The notes: a model not told the origin generated them from the sequence alone. Shown: positions 35,891-49,659, counted from the first letter of the stretch. The stretch is 64,000 nucleotides of DNA from Linyphia triangularis (GCA_963978545.1 OZ021725.1:86226305-86290304); one strand, 5' to 3'. Numbers and translations are program-made.

Positions 35891-36578
35891 AGGGGTTCCA
35901 GGGCTCAAAATTCTAAAATATTTATTTTTAGAATTATTTTTCTGAAATTTTATGCTTTGAAACTCAAAAAACTATTTTAAATATTCAAATTTAATTTTTT
36001 TTAATTGAAAAACTTCAAAATTTCAACATTTTCTACATATTTGATGTATTTAAAAAACTTTTTAAAAATCCCTTCATTTTTTACATTAAATTACTTCTTA
36101 TAATTCATATCATAAATTGTCTTCGTGATTTTTCTATAAAATATTTAGAATTTCTTTTAAAAAATATGGGCGCCAAAACTACATAAAACCCATAGTATGC
36201 TAAGTTCTAAAAACTTTAAAAAAAAAAAAAATTAAATCAAAATACACAATTTTCGAAGATAAATTAGAGTAATATATGTGAAAAATAATTGTGGAAAGTT
36301 TCATATAATTAAAACCAGTAGTTTTTAAGTTATATCCATTTGAATTTAAAAAAGGGACAAAGAGTCATCACAGAGATCAATAGTTTCAATGTTTCAAGAT
36401 AACACGTCCGATATACAGTTGTCATGTAACAAAAACTTAAATATTTCAAGTTCTACTAAAGATCGAAACAAACTTAATATGTTATTTTATTCAGAAATAT
36501 CTTTATTATTTTTTACAATAATAATAAAATAAAATAAAAAATTGATAATTTTTTAAATTTTGAGTTCCAGAGCCCCTT
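35891..36578. mobile_element. Possible TIR element related to the GGGGG-ended family
   Basis: The left end is AGGGGTTCCAGGGCTCAAAA. The right end, inverted, is AGGGGCTCTGGAACTCAAAA. Both continue into A/T-rich arms. The G-rich start and the length resemble the 564-bp family, but the interior does not clearly align. The ends are diverged and no target-site duplication is clear. Confidence 0.5.
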
Positions 36579-37106
36579 AAATATTTGCTTGCTAATTTCA
36601 AAGAGTAAACAAAGCACCAACTGTAACCTATAATCAATACGAAGAATAGCAGGGGGGGGAGGAGCAAAACAAATATTAAATCTGATATGAACTCTTCGGT
36701 CCCAAGCAGTTTTAATAACAAATAGTCCAACAATGGTGTGTATCTGCATTGTTTCACGCTGATCGTGATGCGCTGTTTTGTATTATGTAGCTTCATTTGC
36801 ATCTGATGTTAGTTTTTTTTTTTTTTTTTTTAAATACTTAATGAATCGCCACGGCTGTATTTAAATGGCTATTTATCTACATCATATTTGCATACAAAGA
36901 GATATATTTCGTGATAAAAATCACCGAAGTAAACCGATGTCTCTATAAAGTGCTCAAAAAAGATTCGTCGCTAAATATAAATGATGAAAATTTTTTTTTT
37001 TCTTCTTACTTACTGTTAAAAGTTGTGCCCAAATATTCTTACTAATGTGAAAAACAAATTGCAACATTCTGCTTTAAAAGTTTAAAAATATTTTAACTTA
37101 GCAGTC

Positions 37107-37332
37107 GAATATGGACAATTAAAAATAATTATTAAGATATTATTATAATATTTTTTATAATCAAATTAAAAATTTATTTCTTAATTTACAATTTCGATAT
37201 CAATCAACATGTATAATATGGATAATTTAAAATAACTATTATGATATTACTATAATTTTAATTATTTTTTACAAACAAATTAAACATTTCTTTCGGAAAT
37301 TACAATTTGGATATCAATTAACATGTATAATA
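37107..37332 (+). repeat. Tandem duplication, period about 115 bp
   Basis: Both units run ATATGGAYAATT, AAGATATTATTATAAT or ATGATATTACTATAAT, CAAATTAAA, TTACAATTT(C/G)GATATC and AAYTAACATGTATAAT. The first unit ends and the second begins near 37216. Confidence 0.82.
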
Positions 37333-38030
37333 CGTATAACAGTCTATGAGACAAATTATAATATTGGCAATGATTGTAAAGGCAATTAAAGATTAAAAAT
37401 GGAAAACGACCTAAGTACCAAAAAAATCGAAAATCTTTTTTTTTTACGGGAAAATCTTCTAAGACCAAGCTAAACAAAGTGGGAAAAGCCCAAAATGTGA
37501 ACTCCAGTTGCAATAGTTCAAATTCAATCTGAAGTATGTACTTAAGCATTTAAGTACTAGATGTAATCATTTTTCGGCTCTCCTGAAAAATTTTCTTTTT
37601 TGAACTTAGGTCGTTTTCTATTTCTAGTCCTCAATTGTAGCTGAACTTCAAGTTAAATTTTATAATTACAAGCTACAAAAAATTATAACTATTGGATTCT
37701 ATATATAAATATGTAATCAAATAAATTATATTTCTCAAATTAACTACAATGTCATGTTAATTTATATCCAAAGATTATTCAATAATTGTTCTTCTATTAG
37801 CACAAGGAAGAAATTAGTTTTTATTTTAGAAATTTAAGCTGGATATCGTTCTCAATCTCAAGAAAATATATTGTTGAAGTTAAGAAGCTTATCAAAGCAG
37901 ATTAAATTTTATAATTAATTCGCTTTCAATGCAACGTATCCTAGTCTTTCTAAGACTGCGGAAGCATGTATAATAAAAAGTGAGAGGTCTGGAATGTGAC
38001 AAAAGCAAACAGGTTAGAGAAAACAATTTA

Positions 38031-38594
38031 AGGGGGTCCGGCACCTCCATAGGAGCCCATGTTAAATTCAACAACTTTGGGGGCATCTCATTTAATCACC
38101 GATTCTTCAATAACTATGAAACTTTCACAGTATAATATTTAGATACTTTTGAATACTTTAACACGAGTTTTTTGTTATTTTTTAAAAATTAAAATAATTA
38201 TGATTTTCTAAAAATATGTTTAAGACAATTATAAAATTTTAGACCATTTTTTTTTTTTTTTAAAGTATGCTACTTATCAATAATTCCTCGTGTTAAAGTA
38301 CTTAAATACATTAGAGAAACATGTATAAAAAATTTCAAGCATTTGTGTCATATAGATTTTAAGCTATGTGCCCCTAAACATGAAAAAATGGCATTTTGAG
38401 AAATTCGGCTTTGAAGTTAAAAAACATGCATTAAATACCTATATTTTGCTTACTTCAAAAAATTATTAAAAATACTTTGAAATAAGATATAATTACAAAT
38501 AAGGCATCATTTTAAAGACAAAAATTTATATTTTAATAAACAGTAATAAACTCGAAATCAATAATCTAAAAAATTTTCATGTGCCGGACCCCCT
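38031..38594 (-). mobile_element. 564-bp TIR element, copy B (inverted relative to copy A)
   Basis: The ends are AGGGGGTCCGGCACCT and GTGCCGGACCCCCT. The reverse complement aligns along its length with 28491-29054. Shared blocks include TGTGCCCCTAAACATG (GTGCCCCCAAAGACG in copy A), AAATTCGGCTTTGAAGTT and GAGCCCATGTTAAATTCAAC. The left flank is TTAA; the right flank has one extra T (TTTAA). The two copies differ by point changes and small compensating indels. Confidence 0.85.
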
Positions 38595-38683
38595 TTAAAT
38601 ATTAACCTTCCAAAAAGTTTTTTTTTTTTTTTAAATACCTTTTAAAATTAAAAAGTAATTTACTGTTTTAGTTATAAGAAAGT

Positions 38684-38724
<41 letters not shown>

Positions 38725-40574
38725 TTTGCAAACAGACGTTCAAGAAGAACATATGTTTAAAAATAATAATGAAAGATTAATATTTCCAAGAATTTTTTAT
38801 TGAAATAATCTACTCTAAATTGTAATAAAGTCAGGCAAACAGAAGTAATTATGAGAAAAAGAGAACTTTCAAAATATCACTCATCAGTTTTGAACCGTAA
38901 AATAATATTAGTTCAAGTAATCTTCTGTAAGTAAATTAATTTTTGTACATCTAAGAACGCAACAGTGTTCCACCATTTTGGCGATAAAAGTGAATAATTT
39001 ATTGAACTCCCAGCTTACAAGGTTCTACTGTGCAGATTATTTACGAAGATTTAGTTTACAATTACTTAACATTACAGTGAAAGTTCTTTTGTTCAACTTA
39101 CAGGTACACATTCATAACATACATTTATAATGCACAATATTAAAGGATGGGGGTATTAGAATTAACTATAAACACTAAGTTTTTAATATTAATCCTTTAT
39201 ATTCATCGCCAATTTTTATTTGCAATTGCAGCTTATTTAAACGACTTTGAGCTCTGTTTGTCCTCTATAGAGAAAGGCATCGTTTTGTCATTTATTAACT
39301 TTTTGTTATCCCCAAAACTTTATAAAACACATTTTCCACGAGACTATTTACCAAGTTTCAGCTCGATTGAATGACGGCCAGTGGGTTAATTTACCCTTTA
39401 AAGTTTTTTTTTCGCAAACACACACACCCACAAAAAAAAAAAAACGAAGTTAATATCGATTATTTAAAAAGATTTTTAGAGATAGGGTGTGATTGTAATA
39501 TGAAGCAAAGAATTGAAATTTCTTGAATTCTGATAATAAACATTGAGTGACATTAGCAATAATATACATATACCCAAAGAAAAATTCTAAAAATTTAAAT
39601 TTTATGGATTCAATTTTTATTCATTAGTGATATTGTACATTTTTTTTTTTTTTTTAATTGTATTCAATCGGAAAAAGAATGATTGTTCTTGTTATTTAAA
39701 AATTATTGTGAATGTGATACAAATGCATTAAGAAAAGTTCAACGTTTATTTAAGACCATTTAAACAAAACAAAAAAAAGAAATCTCAAAAGTTGGCCATC
39801 TTCCTTCTTTCAAAATAATAATAATAAAAAAATCAAAAAAAAAAAAAAAATCATTTATTTAATCACCTGGTTATTCGATTAAATTAATTTGTATAATACC
39901 AAAATTCACCCTTCTTAATTGTGTAATTTAATAATATAATCCATAAAAACAAAGTTTTTAATATAAATCTTTTATATCCATTGCCAAATTTTATATTCCT
40001 TAACACAGCACCGATGCTGTAAGCAGCGTGTACTTAATGTTTGCATTCAATTTTAACTATCAAAAACATTTCTATCAGCAAAATGTGTGGCAAACTACGT
40101 TTCAAAATTTATTTATTAAAAATGAACGTCACACTCACATCCAAATAGCTTTAATTTATTCTGATTAAAATAATTTTATTATTTATTTATTAAAAAAGAA
40201 TTTTGGCAACAGGAAAGAGTTTCAACAATGGTAAGTTCAATGCTATTTCATCGCGATTGGATGACGGCAAGTTGGTTTATTAATATTCTGTAAAAGCGAT
40301 CTTTTAGTGAAAGTCACAGCCCCAAAATTTGATAAAATACATTGTCATCAACATCAACCCCATCTGCCGAGTTTCAGCCCGATTAGATGACGGCAAGGGG
40401 GTTAATTAGTCCTCCGCAGACTCCGAAGCCATCGACAAACCCACAAAATCGAAGTTAGTATAAAGGATTTAAAAATAAACTCTATGTATTAGCATAATTA
40501 ACGACATAAAAGATGTAAGAAATAGTTAATATACAATTCTCAACACTAGCTGGAAACTTTCTTCGTGTGTATAA

Positions 40575-40756
40575 TCCGAACAAACGGCATAGTGGTTAGC
40601 GTGCTAGCTTCTAGACAGCGAGGTTGCGGGTTCGAGTCCCGTGTTAGGCATGGGTGTTTGTAAATGTATGTTGGCTTGTCTAATGACGAATATTTCGGAG
40701 CATTATAGCCCTCGTTTTGCTGACGACGCCAGATAATCTGAAAACAACCAACCAAT
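40575..40756 (+). mobile_element. tRNA-derived SINE with 11-bp target-site duplication
   Basis: The direct repeat CGTGTGTATAA flanks the element (40564-40574 and 40757-40767). The head contains an A-box-like TAGTGGTTAGCG and a perfect B box GGTTCGAGTCC, with a T-stem GCGGG/CCCGT around the loop. The 5' and 3' acceptor strands do not pair, so this is a SINE and not a tRNA gene. A non-tRNA body follows, ending GAAAACAACCAACCAAT. The intact duplication indicates a fairly recent insertion. It was moved by a LINE acting in trans. Confidence 0.88.
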
Positions 40757-40878
40757 CGTGTGTATAAATTAAGAATAAAATAAGAAGGAATACTAAATAC
40801 TATTAAATGTTTCTTCCTTTGAAAATTTTTTGAGTTTTAATTCTCCGATAAATGCCTTCCAATGGTTTCAATAATAAA

Positions 40879-40912
<34 letters not shown>

Positions 40913-43759
40913 TCAAACTAAATTTTCATTGGCCACCATTTTGAATTTCATAAAAAAATATGATAATTAAATAGCTTTTAAATTGCTCCCTGATATTATT
41001 TAGCTGAATAGCTTAGAAAATCCAGACAGGTGGATTTTATCTCTACATTTGCTTAGAGATTTTGGAAAAGCATATAATAATCATTATATAGCTTTACTTT
41101 AACGCAATTGATAAATTATTATAGACTCATAACAGTAAATTATCCCTTTTCACTCAAATACTAGCATCTCTATGTCTTGATAATGATTATAGTGGTTCGT
41201 ATAATTTCGTATTCGTGATTCAGCGACATACTCATATTACTTCCATTACACTTTTCTTTCCATTCGATGGGCATAATTATTTATCTCTTCAGTGCATTTT
41301 AAATGTAAGCCTCAAAACTAGAATTAATATGATACTAACAAAAACAAAATACTTTTTAAACAATTTTAAAGCCACAATATAGCTTCAATTTCAAACAATT
41401 AAACTTTAAAGAAGTCTTTTGTGTTTACTCTTTTAGATTTAATTCAATAGCTCAACTGACATTTGTGAGACATTTAATATATGATTAAGTTTTGGAACTT
41501 ATAACTCGGGACATACATACATAAAGCAACAATTACTATTATTAATGTTCCAAGTTTCTGACTTTCGCATTAAAATGTTGTTGTTTTTTTTAAGAAAATG
41601 TTAGTTCCATGAAAGCTTCGACCATAATTTATATAATATTAAAAATGAAATGTTCATTTATTAAATTTAAAAACTAGAAGATAATTTCAAACTAGGGGCC
41701 TTTTCAAATAATTTAGTAATAGAAGTATGGAAAATAACGTTTGGAAGTAATAGGTTACATAGGAATTCGTAGAAACGGGTTTTTTCCTTGGATATCTTTA
41801 TTTACAGTATCTCTCCTTTGATTGATATAATTGTGAAAAGACTTATTGATATGTTACATTAGTTTTGGTACTTAACAAGAAGCTATGGGAAAATAAGAAT
41901 CAAGTAGTTTTTAAGCTCTATAGTCATTTAAAAACAAACATTAGTATTGTTTTTACAAACAAATGAGAGCTGCTCTTTCTCGACTAGTTGACAATAAAAA
42001 AGCCATTTGCTGAATTGGCGGAAATCCATTTGTAAGGAATTTTTACATCCATCAGAATTTTGGAGGTTTGAAAAAGCGCTTTTTCTATAAGTTTTTCAAC
42101 TTTGTGTAGAAAATAATAAAATCTGTAATTACCGCAGAAATTAACAAATTTGTTTGTTTGCTTCGGTAACAAGACTTATATGGGATACTACATTCAATCT
42201 AACAAGTTTAGATTTTTCAACTAAGTTCTTAATTAAAAAAAAAAATTATCTAAATTTAAACTTTAGTGCATTTACTATACACTGAAATGACAAGATTTTA
42301 TCACATATAATAGCACGCTGTCTCATTTTATCTCTAACACCAATATTGGTAGGTCATGATAATGATTCTCATTGGTTGATTTTTTTCACACTGTTCTGAT
42401 TTTTGATACATACTGTAAATGAAATCTTAAAGTTTATTAATCAAACCAATTTAAACTCGTTTAGATGTATGATGCCAAGATAAATTTCTACTTACAATAC
42501 AGAACACTAAAGTAAACAAGTCGAAAATTGTAATGTACAAGAGTGGTGTTCAGAAAACATAAGCGCCTGAAGATAATCGAAAGTCTCTCTCTTTATTAAA
42601 TAATTAAAAGTAACGTTGTATTCATATTTTTGAATCCAATTATATTAACAAAACAAAAAAACTAAATTACAGAACAAACAATTTTACAGAATGTTTCAGT
42701 ATTCAATACGAAAATTCATGCAATAAATAGTTAAAAAAGCAAACAAGAAAAATACGCTTCACTAAGATAGAAAAACCGAATACTTCTTTGCTCTCATCAC
42801 TTTGGATACAGATTGATAAAAGTTAAATTGTTCGTTCATGTTAAGTTCAGTAGCATTGTTTTTGTTAAGTTCAGAAATCATTAGTATTTCGTCACGTAAG
42901 GTAATGTGCTTAACTAGTAACCATAGAGAAAAAATTTACGTCTTCCTATACAATCTGGCATCACTTGAAATAGGAAGTTCTACATGTTCCACTAAAGAAA
43001 AGAAAAGCTATTTCGGAAGGACTTTTAGAATGAATCAACCCTTATATATCACGTAAAATTAAAAGTACTGAAGTTCCAACAAGATAAACGTTTCCTTCCA
43101 GACATTGCTTCAATACCTTAATAGGCTTGTTACCTATTGAAGACTTTTTTTTCTGATAGGCAAATTTTCCACTTCCATTCAAAGACGGCAACGTTGGACA
43201 TTTCCCTACTAAAAACATACCAGAAAGTATTTTTCCTTTTTGAATTCCGAATACATTTTTACGATGTTTCGGCGCAGCATTACGTCAAATTGAAATCCAA
43301 TACCAATCAAATTTTATTGTTGGTAGACACGAACGTATCCGTCCATCTCAGTGAAACATGGTCGAATCATTACCTCCTTTTCGAGAAGGAAGAGTGGAGG
43401 AAGGAAACTGCGACAGTCGGAATGCCACGGTCACAGTTTCGTTCACAGAAGCGTATCAACCTTTACCCCATTGTCACTCTTCCCTCGACAGGAGTATGAT
43501 GAGGTCGGGAGTCCACTTTCAAACACACATTTCGAGAGTGACGTCTCTTCTCGAACAAATTGGCCAGAGAAGCAAAAAAAAATATAGAGATATATATACA
43601 TACAGGGGTAATGTTGCGTTGCCACTGCGTGGGAGAAATCTAAATATAATCGTCCGGAACGAACAGTTCTCTTAGTTCAAATATTTTTTTATAATGCTGC
43701 ATAACTGAACTTTGTTGAACATCAAATGAAAATGTTCCCCTTGGAAGTTTTAATATACA

Positions 43760-45125
43760 GAGACTAGCTGAATACCCGTGTTTCGCAATGATATTTTACT
43801 AAATCATTTTAGCAATCAAAAGGCATTCATGCATTATATATCTTGGATGCTCGATCCCGTTTCAACCACTGGAAATTGGTTTTATCAAAATAGGATTACC
43901 TTACTTTATCTATGATTGCCCTTCTTGACATTTGTTTTAAATTTTATAATTGTGACTATCAATATCGCATGGAAAGTTTAGACTGCGTTTCGATCCTTTA
44001 AAATTAGTTAATCGATAGCGGAAGAGCTTATTATTTCTATGTATGCTTGTGCTGATATTTTCAGCAAATTACAAAGTTGTTACTACATTGTAATTAGAAC
44101 TCGTTTGAAACGATTAAACCCTTTTGAACTTTTAAAATTAGTTAATCGCTATTGGAATAGCTTACCTTGTTGATACATGTATCAAATTGTAAAGTTGTGA
44201 CTTCTTAGGAAATGGGACATGACATTGCACTATTCCTCGTGTCGAACGTTTCGACAGTTTACAATGAGTTAATCGAGATTGGTATACCTTACTTTATCTA
44301 TTCTTAACCTTGGTACCAAATTTCAGATTTTTAGCTTTATTGAAAATGGGGTATTGTGATAATCCTTTTGACCCCCTTTTTTTTAAACTTAGCTAATATA
44401 GATCGAAATTGTTTACTTTATCTATTCTTGCCCCTAATATCAAATTTAGAGTTGGGATTATATTGAAAGAGGAACATTGGAATATTACTCTTTTGTATTG
44501 TTTCGACCCTTCAAAATTAGTTAACCGAGTTCGCAATAGATTACTTTAACTATTGTTGTCCTTGTTGAAGTTTGTACCAATTTTCAGAGTAGTGCCTGCT
44601 TTGGAAATCGAACATCGGAATATTCCTTTTTTTCCCCCAATCGTTTTGATCGTTTTTTGACCCTATAAAATTAGTTGATCGATATTGGAATAGCTTACTT
44701 TTCCTATGCTTGCCCTCGTTGACATTTGTACCGAATATCAGAGCTATGACTACATTGAAAGTGGGTCATTTGAAGATTCCTTATTTAGAATATTAGACTT
44801 CTTTTCGATCCCTTAAAATTGGATATTAGACATAAAAAAAGCATATATTTTTTATTTTTGTTCTTGTTGACATTTGCACCGAATAACAAAGTTGTTGCTA
44901 CATTGGAAGTGGTACGTTCGAATAGCCCTCGTTTGGAACGTTAGCACCCCTTTCCGAACCCTTAAAGTTAATTAATAGAGATCAGAATAGCTAACATTTT
45001 CTATGTTTGTCGTTGTTAACTTTTGTATTAATTTTCAGAGTTTTGACCATATGGGAAGTGCGAGAATTAGTGATGAGTGAAAGAGTGAGTCATTGAGTTA
45101 GGGCTTTTCCTTTTATATATAAAGA
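43760..45125 (+). repeat. Diverged tandem array, 8-9 units of about 125-155 bp
   Basis: The phrase CCCTTTAAAATTAGTTAATCG, or a variant, recurs near 43999, 44133, 44260, 44385, 44512, 44667, 44812 and 44960. Each copy is followed by variants of ATTGGAATAGCTTAC, TTATCTATTCTTGCCC, GACATTTGTACC and GTGACTACATTG. The array opens with TAGCTGAATACCCGTGTTTCG and closes with TTTTATATATAAAGATGGG, both of which I associate with a widespread arthropod dispersed repeat. Units are strongly diverged, so the array is old. No coding function was found. Confidence 0.8.
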
Positions 45126-45863
45126 TGGGAATAGAAACAAGTTCCATTATTCATCGTGGAAATTGACTTAAAGGATAAAATGAAACCTTTTTATTGCCTA
45201 GAGACATTGCAAACAAGTTTCGAAATTATTAAAACAAGTATTATTTTTTTTTTTTTTTAATTATGTTCATTTGTGGTACACGTTATTTAAATATATACGT
45301 TGTAGACTTTGAGGGAGTGAAAACAACCGAACATATACTACAACTGATAATTCGTAATTTTGCTTTTATTTAATATAAAATTTCTATCCTTATCATGCAT
45401 CTCTGCATTTTAGGCAATTCTCCTCTGAAAATGCGCTAAATTGTATTACGTAGAGATGGGAATGGGAAACGGGTATCTCAATTCATCGCGGAGTTTGATT
45501 TGTAGCGTCAAAGGAATTTTTTTTAGTGGCTGATATCATAGCTTTTAAGTTCCGTATTTAATTAAAATTCAGTTCTACCATATACTCCAATTGATAATTC
45601 ATGATTTTTCTTTTTATTTAATATGCAATTTTTAGCATTAATTATACGAGTCTAAAATATTTACCGTATTTAAGTAATTCTCCTCTGGAAGTGCGTCCTG
45701 TTAATGTGGAGTTGGGCATGGGAAACGGTTTGAGTAATTTTTCGCGGATTGATTTAAAGGGTGAAATGAAATATATTTATTTGCCGGTAACATTGCTAAC
45801 GATTACTACTTCGAATCTATTTGAACTCCGGCCCGACCATGTACTGCAATTGATAAATCAGGA

Positions 45864-45895
<32 letters not shown>

Positions 45896-45970
45896 ATTTT
45901 TAAGATTAATAATGCGCCTAGATTTTTGCAGCATGTCGTCAAATATCCTCTTGTTTGCTCTTCCAGCGTT
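45122..45970 (+). repeat. Three diverged tandem units of about 257-330 bp
   Basis: Unit starts are GATGGGAATAG (45125), GATGGGAATGGG (45455) and GTTGGGCATGGG (45712). Each contains TCGYGGA, then ACATATACTACAACTGATAA-like text, TTTTATTTAATATnnAATTT and (units 1 and 2) AATTCTCCTCTG. Length differences come partly from T runs. The block abuts the array at 43760-45125, so both may belong to one larger element. Confidence 0.7.
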
Positions 45971-46120
45971 GGTAATGACGTTTAATGTTGATGATTCCGT
46001 ACAGAAAGCGTTTCGTACGGAACAGTAAAAATTTTCGATTTACACGTAGGTTCTATACTTCTGTTTGAGACAATTCATCTGTCTCAGAAATGCTCTTCAG
46101 TTCATAATATACATTGGTTG

Positions 46121-46122
<2 letters not shown>

Positions 46123-46156
<34 letters not shown>
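46123..46156. repeat. (AT)n microsatellite
   Basis: AT dinucleotides run for 34 bp. A second shorter run lies at about 46164-46176. GGAATATAT and ATATATTCC at the ends make the tract a hairpin. Confidence 0.95.
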
Positions 46157-46158
<2 letters not shown>

Positions 46159-47233
46159 CATTTTATATATATATATCCCATATTTAAATATCCAGCAGAA
46201 AATGTGCCCCTCTTAAGACTAGTGACTCTTTTCGGTAGAACTAACCTTTATCTAGAGCTATAGTTCCGCATCCCTCTTGATACTCTTAAAAAGGAAGATA
46301 GCTATTACAACCAATAATCTTTTCTCTGCTTTGGGAAATAGATATTATATGGATACAGCTAAGCATTATTATATTACAATACAGTACAAGCAAATAAGAA
46401 GCGCATAATTTCCTTCTAGTTCTTCAACAGAATAAACTTGATAAAGTACCAATATAACAAGACAGCCTACCTGACCTATGTTCTTTTGACCACTTTCTTA
46501 ATGAAAATATAGGAGTTAAATTGGAAGCACGTTTACCACACATAAGATATTGGGAACCTGTTTCATTTTTTTTTTTTTTTTTTACTACTGTACTTCAGAG
46601 ATATGTCAAAACTTTAAAAAATAAATGTGTCTTGCTTCAAATTATATGGGTATATATCATCAACTAAACGTGTAAACTTTCTAAGTCTAAGGTACATTGA
46701 ACTTAGAAGGTTTATATATTTAATGGCAATTTATGAATTTTTAATTTTTACGCATTTAGAAATGTATAAATGATATGCATATGGGTAAATTTATTACAGA
46801 AAACGTTTTTATTTTACAGTGAATTACCTCAACAAAAACTATTACGTATTAAGCCTATTTTCCATTAAAGATCACAAAATAATTTAATATATTTTTCCTA
46901 AAATCTGCTCACTATCTGTTTTTAACGCAAAAAAGTTTATCAATACCTAGAGATTTAGTTGCCTGTAAAAAAAAAAAGTGTACACTCTCTCTCTTTTTTT
47001 TTTTTTTTTTTTTTTTAGTTCGTCCAGACTGTTTTCTTTAATAATGAGACTCTTGCCTGGGAAAATTAGCGAGGAAAAAATAAACCGTTCAACTATACAT
47101 CAAGTCTCTCACCTTTGATGCAGTTGATTTCCCTTAACCTTGAAAAACACACCTGTGAGAATTTGTGGGAGAATCGACACAAAAAAAAGAATATAATTGA
47201 AATGTGTGTTTGTGGGTTTATGGAAGCTTAGGC

Positions 47234-47269
<36 letters not shown>

Positions 47270-47480
47270 TACATTTAAAATATCATTCGTCTGGATCATG
47301 ACGACAAACCAACCGACTAGTGGGGAGATTTCTTCCATGAAAATTGCACCGGGTGGCATTGTTTTTGTCCATGTGTGTCTGGAATACATTTGAAGGTCAT
47401 CGAGAGGTGAAGACAGCTATATACACACAAGAAAACTTAAGAATTAAAAAAAAAAAAATCTAACTTTACGCATTGGTGGT

Positions 47481-47517
<37 letters not shown>

Positions 47518-48016
47518 GGTGCCATACTTGCAATCATGAGAAAATGGCAATTTTCGCTCTTTCAAATAGCTTATTGGGAATCCTATACTTCACGGCAAGT
47601 CTATACATTATTTATTCCTCATTAATAGCAAACAATTATATGTGTTTAAAATAATGATGCACCATTTTGTGTCTAAAAACTCTCTTGGATTACTATGACG
47701 AATGCACTGTTTACAAAAAAAAACTACATCCATGTTACACATTAATATTCTCCTTCATGATAAAATTCCTAATCTTATTTAATAATACCATTATAATTCA
47801 AATCAAATTCATAATACTATCGAGTGCACACTTTTTAGTTTCATCATTTAGTTCAGGATCCCGATATAACGATAATAATTTCAATAAAATACCGGAATAT
47901 CCGATTTGGATATTAATTTTCCAACATGGATATTTTTATTACGTTTTTCATTGAAAAAATGTAATTACGTTACGGGGTAACATATGTCAAATTCTAGGGT
48001 TTTGCCATGACATAGA

Positions 48017-48020
<4 letters not shown>

Positions 48021-48060
<40 letters not shown>
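48021..48060. repeat. 40-base T homopolymer
   Basis: The run is uninterrupted. Similar long T or A runs occur at about 4172-4204, 4831-4863, 24200-24230, 38688-38718, 40880-40911, 47237-47268 and 47485-47516. Many may be old retroposon tails, but I see no linked element bodies. Confidence 0.95.
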
Positions 48061-48061
<1 letters not shown>

Positions 48062-49659
48062 GCGTTGATTATAGTAGTCACCTCCAGATGAAGTTACTAT
48101 TATTGACAAATATGCCTTTTCCAGTTGTTTTTTTATTTCTCATTTATTTCTTTGCTGTAATTCCAATAACTACTAATGTTGTCGTGTGTCTTTAACACCG
48201 ATAACTTAGTCAGTTGTTTTTTTTTAACATAATTTTTTTTACATAGATCATGTTTTTTTTTTATTGTTTAATTTGAATTTCGATTAATTTGTACATAAAC
48301 AATTTGTATTTCAAACATCACTTAATCATATCTCAAAATTCTGCTAAATGACTAATAACAGTAGGTAATTGCATTCTAGATTTGTTGATCTAAAACTTTG
48401 TATAACTTTGCTGTTAAATATTTATACAGTGTTTTGTCGTAGGGCAAGAGTGGTTTGAAGTTTATAAATGATTCATTGAAAGAGTTATTTAGGTTAGCAG
48501 TCATATAGCATAACAATTGTTTCTTTTATTACACAGCCTGTTACATAGTATAGAAACTTTTCAGAAGTGTAGCAAATGCGTAATTACCATACTCATTATT
48601 TAATTTTTTAAAAGTGGAATTATTATGCAACGCGTGTAACAATCAATATAAAAGAACAAGGTTTCATTTTATTAAATAAATGAAATCAAAGAATAAATAT
48701 GTATCTTTAAGACTATCCAGCATAAATGCTTCAAACCTGTTTAAAAAAACATTCTATAACTATAAGAAGTAAAAAAGCATAAAAATGCATTTTGAATATG
48801 ATTATAGTAAACACCATCTTTGTTCAAATCTAGAGCACCTAAAAACTATAAACAGTCTAATTGATATTTCTTCCCGAATATAATTCTTAAAGATAATGTT
48901 TCTTTATCTTTTGAATTTAGAAGTAAATATAGCAATGAGATGATTTCAATAATAATAATAATAATAAATTCAAAAGTAAGCAACTCTGGCGGGCTATTTT
49001 GGATTTACCATAAAAGCTAGTTAAAGCTAAAGAAAAAGATCCTATTCATAAAACTCGAATTTAGTTTCAGAAATCTGCTTATTTAAATTAATTTATGCAT
49101 TTTAAAAGAAAGATCCCTTTAGGATTCGAAACAAATAGGCTGAAACGGATTATCAAATTTAAAAAAAAAATCCAAGCCTATTACATCTTGGAAATAAGAC
49201 GATATAAGGCATTATAATACTTTATTAAACAATTAAAAAATTACTTGGATGGTTGAACAGCTCCTGTCGTGTTGCCAGCAGTAATACAATAAAGCACGAG
49301 TCTTACTTAGTATTATTAATTATTTTTGGTGTTATTGAACATTTTGAAACTGCATGAACATTGAAATTGTATTAATGGTCAACTGCTGGTATCTACTCTT
49401 CGAACTTGAGACGTACACATAAATTTAATTTAGAAGTCAACGTTAAGTCGAAGCTACGAACGAAATCATATTGTTTCCAACATAGAGCGAAAATGTGAGA
49501 GAAAAATAGGAAACAAAAGGGCGTTGTGTTGAGTTAGTGGGGACTTTTTTAACTTGTATTTTATTTGTTTAAACGTCCAATCTTCTTGTGAAATTTGTTT
49601 CATTCATATTAGATTTTCCAGTTTGAAATTTTTCCGACTTTTTTCAATACTTCGAAAAA

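Noticed and set aside
40590..40662. Functional tRNA gene
   Set aside because: The T arm and B box are good, but the acceptor stem does not pair and target duplications flank a longer element, so it is a SINE.
40546..40755. Minus-strand frame containing TRDSNPQPRCLEAS
   Set aside because: It is the antisense translation of the SINE head. Such readings around the B box are a common false protein call.
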